Shown: one piece after another, positions 58,425 through 64,000 of the stretch
Position numbering within the stretch: the first letter of the stretch is position 1
How the letters are laid out: each line of letters opens with the position of its first letter
Source: Solea solea
Lineage: Eukaryota; Chordata; Actinopteri; Pleuronectiformes; Soleidae
Length of the DNA stretch: 64,000 nt
NCBI RefSeq assembly: GCF_958295425.1
Contig: NC_081149.1
Location: forward strand, 12,176,461 to 12,240,460
Direction: 5' to 3'
The notes under the pieces: model-generated
The model's input: the letters and a program-made list of their open reading frames with translations, nothing else
What the model was told of the DNA's origin: nothing
The model's database searches: none
Translations under genes and position numbers: made by a program

Positions 58425-61400
58425 GTAAGTGAAATATGTGACAAACTCGACCGTAACATTTTGACCACAGAACTGCACCTGTTATTCATGTGATTAGCAT
58501 TAGCTTGGCGTGACCGGCTAAAGGCTAACGGTAGCCTGTTTTCTCAGGTCGGTGATGACTTGGACACCGAGTTCAGTGGTTTCTCTGTGCCTCTCGAGCA
58601 CTCTTTCGAAGTTGGTGAGTAGTTTTTGTTTTTGTTGTGTCAACAATGTCTATCATAATATTCATATTGTTGAATGCTAGTAAGCTAGCTAGTAACTGTT
58701 AAGCCCAATGTAGAACGCTATACTACGCAACAAACTCCGGTCAATTTGTGTACATTGTGATGCGTTTACCTACATCTTTATATTTGTATCTTCATTTTAT
58801 GATCTATTTGGCATAATAATACTAATAGTAACTACAATACCATTTTAAAAAAGTCGGACTTATTATAATGTTCTAATTGATACACATATTTAATGTCTAC
58901 TCTATTAATAAATGATCTCCCATAGTACCCATACCACACAGTAAATATACATAGTAATTATGTACCATTTTTCCGGCATTCACAACTGATGGAGGCGTGG
59001 TGGAAGCACTGCAGCTACATACAGTAGTTCTAGTAATGCAATATGGTTGCATACAGTGTGAAAACACTTTTCCTGCTGTTGGAAAATAAGCTGAAAACAC
59101 CAGAAGTCCACTGCAGGAGATAGAATGTCCTCACTGGAGCTTTAGCAGTGTCCCTACTAGTATTAGTCCTATTTTTCTTTTAAAAATATCATTGTGTCAC
59201 TAGTATGCTTTCTTTCCATTCATTTTTGATATATACTCTCCACCTTGTTTTAGATGATGTAGCAAAGTTTCAAGGTCGTGGAGCACTGGTGTTCAAAGGT
59301 GGAAGGGAACCCAGTGTCTCACTGAGCCAGAACCAGCTGTCGGAGGAAGACAGAATTAAACTGAAGGTAAGCTAAGGGTTAGCTGGCACACTGGCCCATA
59401 ACGGGTAATTGAGTCACACGTGATTGTGTAAATCATATTTTTAATTAATTAATTTGTTCATGATAATATTGGAATTAAAAATGAATGTGTTCAACAACCA
59501 CCATCCCTAACCTGTGTGATTTGATCTTGGATGACTACAGGAAGTGGCTGCAGTGGATGGTCTGTACAGAATCAGAGTGCCCCATGTTTTCCTTCAGGCA
59601 GAGAGACAGACGGAGCAGCAGAGTGAAGGTTACCTCACATCGTTTGTCAGAGCCGTATGTATTTCTTTATTTTTGTATTTTGTATTTTTGCCAGCAAATA
59701 CTCAGAAAAAAGCAGTTGCTTGATATGACTGTGTAGATTAGTGGTTCCCAAAATTTCAGAAAATGAAGTTTTAAGTCTGTCTGTAAGCCAGACTTACAGA
59801 CAGACTTACGTACTAGTTCTCATTTCAGAGGTTGATAAAGCAGTATTCACAGCTGTAAATTGATGACATGTCCAACTGTCTGACCTGACAGTTCCAGGGA
59901 AATACCTGTGCAGCCAGCTCACCAAGGTGCACGGTTATGTACATTTTCACATGGTCGGTCAAACAGAGTTCATTTACACACAAGTCATGCAACGATGGAA
60001 AGACCTTTGATTTGTTGTTTGCCATGCAGCTTAACTTCTTTATCATGGCCTCAACTTCATCTCACACATTGGCTCGTTGTTTCTTTTGCATGTCCCTGTG
60101 TCACTTTGCATACCCCGTTTGGGAGCCACTGGTGGAGATATGTCAGCTTCTTATAGTGCCTTTAAACCTGCTAGTTAGTCAAGTAAAAGTGTAGAAATCA
60201 CACTATGTGGATTACTTTGTTCTCAGTGGACTTTGTTTTTAACCATTGTTTTTATTGTTCAGAATTTACTGACTATTTTGTATTAGTATTTACCATAGTA
60301 TTTTAATATCCGTAGCACCCTTGGTTAAATAAATTGACAAATCATATAATACAATACCTTGATATTGTCCCCACAAAACAAGTGTCAGTATAAATTGAAT
60401 GTACAATAAACATTTTTTTTTTTTTAAATTGAGGAATAAAATGTATGCATGATACCAACTGGGTAATGGTGTAACTGTAACGTGGGCCTGTATTCTCCTC
60501 TGATCTGCAGTGTGCTATGGTTGAGTCCCATCTGAGCGATGCAATCACTCTCCACACTGATGTCTCTGGGTATCTCATCGGCGTCTCTATAGTGACATTA
60601 CCTGGGGCCTGTAGAGGCATTGAGGTTGAGGATGAAGTTGATCTTGAAGTTTTCAACACCACGCTCCGTGTCATGGCACCTATTAATGCACCCGGGTCAG
60701 TCCTGAATTATGTGTCTTGTATTTTTATATACACTACTTATAGTAGCAATGTATTGCTATCTCTCATACCATTAGCTCTCTGTGCAGCAGTGAAAGTGTC
60801 ATGTTTATCTGACTGTAATATTCACTTACCATTGATTCAGTTATGTTGTATTTATCCTGGTGCATGAGCCTCACATAATTTCCCCAAAGGTGGAACAAGT
60901 CTCTTTGCTCTTTTCTGCCTTTCACATTAACTCTGTTTTCGGGGTTTGTTTGTCTACTAATTGCCAATGTTATTCCAGGCCGGAGACAGCTGTGTTCCTT
61001 GAAAGAATGGAACAAGAATCTGAGAAGAAAGCAAAGAATCCACAGGAGCAGAAGTCTTTCTTTGCTAAATATGTAAGTACATGTACAAAAAGTGCTGACA
61101 AGGCTGGAGGGTGTTGCCTGCAAACTCTCTGCTTTCAGTAATTGGGCTCTGATAGTTGTAAGGGCCCATAAACAGTAGTTAATAAATACATTACATACAT
61201 ACAAATACAGAATAAATGGTAATGATGGTTAATCTACTGATTGAACAGGTTGTTGATTGTCAACTTGGGTCATTGGTGTTCATGGACTCGGGTATTAAGA
61301 TGACAAAGAACAAAATAACTTTTTCTACTCAATCAAGGGAGGATAATTACTGTGGTCAACTACTAAAATAGTCCACCTAAAAGTGCCTGAAATGTGTCTC

Positions 61401-62666
61401 AGGCCAGGTTTTGTCAACACCAAAGCCCAGATATAGTTTTACCAAACCAAACATGTCAGGTGTGATGGAGCCCGAAGTCGGTCGGATTTTAAGTCTCAGC
61501 TCTGTCGCGCCATGCTTCCCCCATGTGATGCTTTTTTTTCTTCAGTTGAACTCATCCTCCAAAATAATTCTACCCCCAAAATTCAGTCCTACACTATATA
61601 TTCAACACATAAGAATAATAATTCCATAATTAATATTCACATACAAAACACAAGTTACAATACCAAAGTATTTCAAAAGACAGAGAGAATAAAAGACCCA
61701 GCACTTCCAGAAATAAAAGATTCAAGATAACCCACTTAGAGAGTCATCTTTTAGAAACCTGTTGGTTGGTGTAAAACTTTGTTAGAGCTCCTTTTTGAGA
61801 GCATTCCCTCAGAAAACCCGGTCTTGTTTCCGTGACTGTCTTTCTCTTGCCCCATGTTGTGTGTATGTTGCCATGTTCAGTGACCTGTGTTGCATCCAGT
61901 CACCTTGTGTTTACTTGATGCTGTGCTGTGTTCCAGTGGTATTTGATTCTGGGAGGTGCAATCTTCCTCTTGGCCACCAATTCGGCACAGCCCCCAGCAG
62001 GGGGAGGCAGAGAGCAGAGCTGATTCCCACCAAAGTACTGTTTTCTTTCTCGTGGCTCATTCTGTCCACTCACCTCCTCTGTCTGTCAAGTTTAGTGTTA
62101 AACTATTTAACTAACTGAAGACCACCCCCTTACTTCCCACTTGTTCCTCGTGTTCATCCTCCCATTCTTAAAAGTTTCTTCCAGGTTCAATGCCAAATAC
62201 TTTTCAGAAAGATACAATTAAAACCCCAGTTTTCTGAATTCTTTGTACTTGGTGTGGAAAAAGGCCAAATGTTTAATTTTAAATGTTGGTGTGAATATAT
62301 TCAACCTGTGTTTGGTGTCTGATCCTGAGATTTCTTTTTTGTTTGCAAGCTCTCTCTCTCACCCCTCTCTCTCTCTCTCTCTCTCTCATTCACTTTTACT
62401 CCTCACATTTTTCTTCTTCTGTTCAGAGTCTTAATTTAACCTAGTCTGGGATGACCTATCTGGAACTGTTGTAAACACACATCAGTGATCACAATTTGTT
62501 CATCCTAAAAACAATGTGGATGTCGTATTCACTTTCTGTTGTTTTGTGTTTTCTTCTCCAGTGGATGTACATCGTTCCTCTTGTTCTCTTTTTGATGATG
62601 TCTGGTGCTCAGGACCAATCAGGAGGAGGAGCTGGTGGAGGAGCAGCCAATGGAGGTGGCCGATGA
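58332..62666 (+). CDS. emc10: ER membrane protein complex subunit 10 (whole spliced gene)
   Basis: EMC10 is a subunit of the ER membrane protein complex, which inserts tail-anchored and multi-pass proteins into the ER membrane. Six shared exons encode 222 residues with consistent phases, then one of two terminal exons gives 256 or 250 residues, close to the human 262 and 254. Visible features: N-terminal signal peptide about 1-26 (hydrophobic run [12 protein letters not shown]), the conserved EHSFEVDD block at about 48-55, the LSEEDR block, VESHLSD, Cys130 and Cys163 framing the lumenal domain, a glycosylation sequon NTT at 178, and the conserved [15 protein letters not shown] before the C-terminal hydrophobic segment. 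It is transcribed divergently from mybpc2, about 15.7 kb away. Confidence 0.96.
58548..58614 (+). CDS. emc10: emc10 exon 2
   Basis: Encodes [20 protein letters not shown] and EV. LEHSFEVDD (human LEHSFEIDD) is the first strongly conserved block of the lumenal domain. Acceptor ttctcag, donor gtgagt; phase 0 in, 1 out. Both flanking introns are short. Confidence 0.93.
59254..59366 (+). CDS. emc10: emc10 exon 3
   Basis: Encodes [20 protein letters not shown] then [29 protein letters not shown] matches human. Acceptor gttttag, donor gtaagc; phase 1 in, 0 out. Confidence 0.94.
59541..59654 (+). CDS. emc10: emc10 exon 4
   Basis: Encodes [20 protein letters not shown] then [21 protein letters not shown].(D/N)GLYR.R.P and GY..SFV.A are conserved in EMC10. 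Acceptor actacag, donor gtatgt; phase 0 at both ends. Confidence 0.94.
60511..60695 (+). CDS. emc10: emc10 exon 5: core lumenal domain
   Basis: Encodes [40 protein letters not shown] and [20 protein letters not shown]. The C.LVESHLSD, GVS.VT.PG.CRG.EVED and FNT(T/S) blocks are conserved; the NTT sequon (residue 178) lines up with the human glycosylated site. Acceptor tctgcag, donor gtcagt; phase 0 in, 2 out. Confidence 0.95.
60979..61072 (+). CDS. emc10: emc10 exon 6: last shared exon
   Basis: Encodes [20 protein letters not shown] then [11 protein letters not shown]. The [15 protein letters not shown] stretch is nearly identical to human and immediately precedes the alternative C-termini. 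Acceptor attccag, donor gtaagt; ends in phase 0 so either terminal exon can join. Confidence 0.95.
61937..62023 (+). CDS. emc10: emc10 alternative terminal exon 7a
   Basis: After acceptor gttccag the frame reads [20 protein letters not shown] then AGGGREQS and a TGA. It resembles the human alternative C-terminus beginning YWHLILGGAVLLTAL (recalled as the HSS1 form). It makes a 250-residue product. A variant ATTAAA signal lies at 62,217-62,222, about 195 nt past the stop. The conserved LILGGA core argues that this is a real exon and not intron noise. Confidence 0.78.
   Translation, partial: WYLILGGAIFLLATNSAQPPAGGGREQS
62562..62666 (+). CDS. emc10: emc10 terminal exon 7b: membrane anchor
   Basis: After acceptor tctccag the frame reads [20 protein letters not shown] then a Gly/Ala-rich tail ending NGGGR and [17 protein letters not shown] is nearly identical to the human membrane-form anchor, including the Gly-rich tail. 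It makes a 256-residue product, the form expected in the EMC. Confidence 0.95.
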   Translation, partial: WMYIVPLVLFLMMSGAQDQSGGGAGGGAANGGGR

Positions 62667-62859
62667 TTAGTGCACTAACGCCAACAACATTTTGACAAGA
62701 TTTACTGATCAATAAGTCTCTTGAACAGTTGTAATTGCTCTACATTATGCTGATTCAGGTAATTTCTGTCACACACACACAGACACATCACTGAAACCTG
62801 TACAGTACGGAGGATATATTGTGCCCTGCAGATGACTGCATTTTTATTACTAATGTGAA

Positions 62860-62865
62860 AATAAA
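62860..62865 (+). terminator. AATAAA polyadenylation signal of emc10
   Basis: AATAAA lies about 195 nt past the exon 7b stop and is followed by a T/G-rich stretch. It is the first canonical signal downstream and would end the transcript near 62,880. Confidence 0.75.
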
Positions 62866-62885
62866 GTATTTATTAGTGGAATACT

Positions 62886-63510
62886 CAGACTGAAGATCTT
62901 TGGGCTCTTTGTGTTCAGTTACAGGTTCTCAGATTTAGTTGTAACACCAGTACAGTAATATAAAATTCTAAGTAAAACACATATGTAATTGGTGGAAGAT
63001 GTTTATTTACAGTGTCATATCAGAACAAAGGTCTTTTGTGTAAATTAATAAATGTTAATTTAAAGGTTTTTTGAATATACAGTGTATCATTGGATTCTAA
63101 CTATTGACTAATTACATTTAATGTTTAAGCTGGATATTCATTTATTGTTATTTATTCCTAATTGCTATGTTGGTTATGTTAATCTTCATCTATATACTGA
63201 ATGTCCTGCAGCTTTAGTTTTGCCTTAATGTAAAGTGGATAATAACCCTTCTTTTAAAGGGGCAATTCTACTTTCACTAGTCTGTGATGCATTCAGTGTT
63301 AACAAAAATAACCCAGCACAGGCTTGTTCTTAACTGGTTTTTCCTACTAATGCAGCAAACCAGACATTTAATGCAGGAACAGTTCATCAGTAAATGCCTC
63401 AGAAATAATCTGCATGATAGGGTTTGATCATTTAATGATTTACTTTGGCCTTTTTGTGTGAGGATCTGTGTCTTTGCTCCATCACCCTGCCACATCTCTG
63501 TATTTACATG
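62886..63510. other. 3' flank of emc10, no gene seen
   Basis: AT-rich DNA without recognised coding sequence. Confidence 0.5.
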
Positions 63511-63514
63511 TCTA

Positions 63515-63660
63515 TGACTGAAGGTTCTCAGTCATCCAGGCCGTGGTCTTCTTCTGTAGTTGGCTGTAGCGACTACAATTGCTTGAGTTGAGTTGAAGAC
63601 ATTTCACCTCTCATCCAAGAGGCTTCTTCAGTTCTGATTAATTGGTGGGAAAACCTGGCA
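63515..63660. repeat. Interspersed fish repeat fragment
   Basis: Contains TTCTCAGTCATCCAGGCCGT and CATTTCACCTCTCATCCAAG followed by AGGCTTCTTCAGTTCT. The second block is a motif I recall as highly repeated in percomorph genomes. The class is not assigned. Confidence 0.5.
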
Positions 63661-64000
63661 TTTAACGCCTAGAGAGTAATTAAGTTGAACAATGCGGATC
63701 GTTCACCTCTCCCAGCTTCTCTGTATTTAAAAATGCAAGTTAGGGTATGAGATCACATCGCTTCACAACAACACAGCCTGAGAAACCGAGTGTCCCAAAA
63801 TCCCTATGTCAACATCACCTCTCATCGTCCTTCAGTCAGTCTGGCTGGCTGTTTTTTTTAGTCTGTGTGTCCAGCTGTGGGGAATATCCGCTTATTTTAG
63901 GAGCTTCAACACTTCATGCCCTCTGCCCCAGGCAAATCACCAGTCAGGGCCTTTCTCAGAATCCCTCACCAGGCCACACAAGCACGCGGCATACTGCTCT

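Noticed and set aside
60764..61204. 146-codon minus-strand open frame
   Set aside because: Antisense shadow over emc10 exon 6 and its introns; the plus-strand reading explains the conserved sequence.

Overview
This is a teleost fish nuclear genomic window. Genes are split into small exons with GT..AG introns, and the non-coding DNA is full of dinucleotide and trinucleotide repeats, tRNA-derived SINE fragments and LINE 3'-tail fragments of the kind common in fish. Two protein-coding genes can be read with confidence. I see no rRNA or tRNA gene, CRISPR array, phage or bacterial operon.

Region 1 (about 1-13,580) is non-coding as far as I can tell. It holds microsatellites, one forward SINE, one LINE tail, a pair of TG-flanked repeats (one with a perfect 13-bp hairpin) and a short cluster of homeodomain-type TAAT cores near 12.4 kb.

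Region 2 (about 13.6-42.6 kb, minus strand) is a complete or nearly complete skeletal myosin-binding protein C gene, best called the fast-type gene mybpc2. Twenty-eight coding exons join without a single phase conflict into about 1,107 residues: an Ala/Pro-rich leader split over three tiny exons (36, 9 and 15 bp), C1 (Ig), the M motif, C2-C5 (Ig), C6-C7 (FnIII), C8 (Ig), C9 (FnIII) and C10 (Ig). The cardiac-only C0 domain and the cardiac C5 insertion are absent. A first exon with TATA, MEF2-like and CArG-like sites is proposed at 42.5-42.65 kb. The last coding exon either reads through to a stop at 13,646, just before two AATAAA signals, or splices to an exon I did not find.

Region 3 (about 42.8-58.2 kb) is a 15-kb gene-poor spacer with simple repeats, including an 11-copy CTG tract and a 10-copy AGC tract.

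Region 4 (58.33-62.88 kb, plus strand) is emc10, subunit 10 of the ER membrane protein complex: a signal peptide, a lumenal domain, and two alternative terminal exons. One gives the membrane-anchored C-terminus and the other a different hydrophobic C-terminus, mirroring the two human EMC10 isoforms. Past 62.9 kb only an interspersed repeat fragment was recognised.

The two genes are head to head and do unrelated jobs (sarcomere thick filament; ER membrane-protein insertion). Having them together supports the mybpc2 call, because MYBPC2 and EMC10 are near neighbours on human chromosome 19q13.33. I found no new biological system; the most useful second looks are the alternative emc10 ends, the mybpc2 micro-exons and both ends of the mybpc2 transcript.
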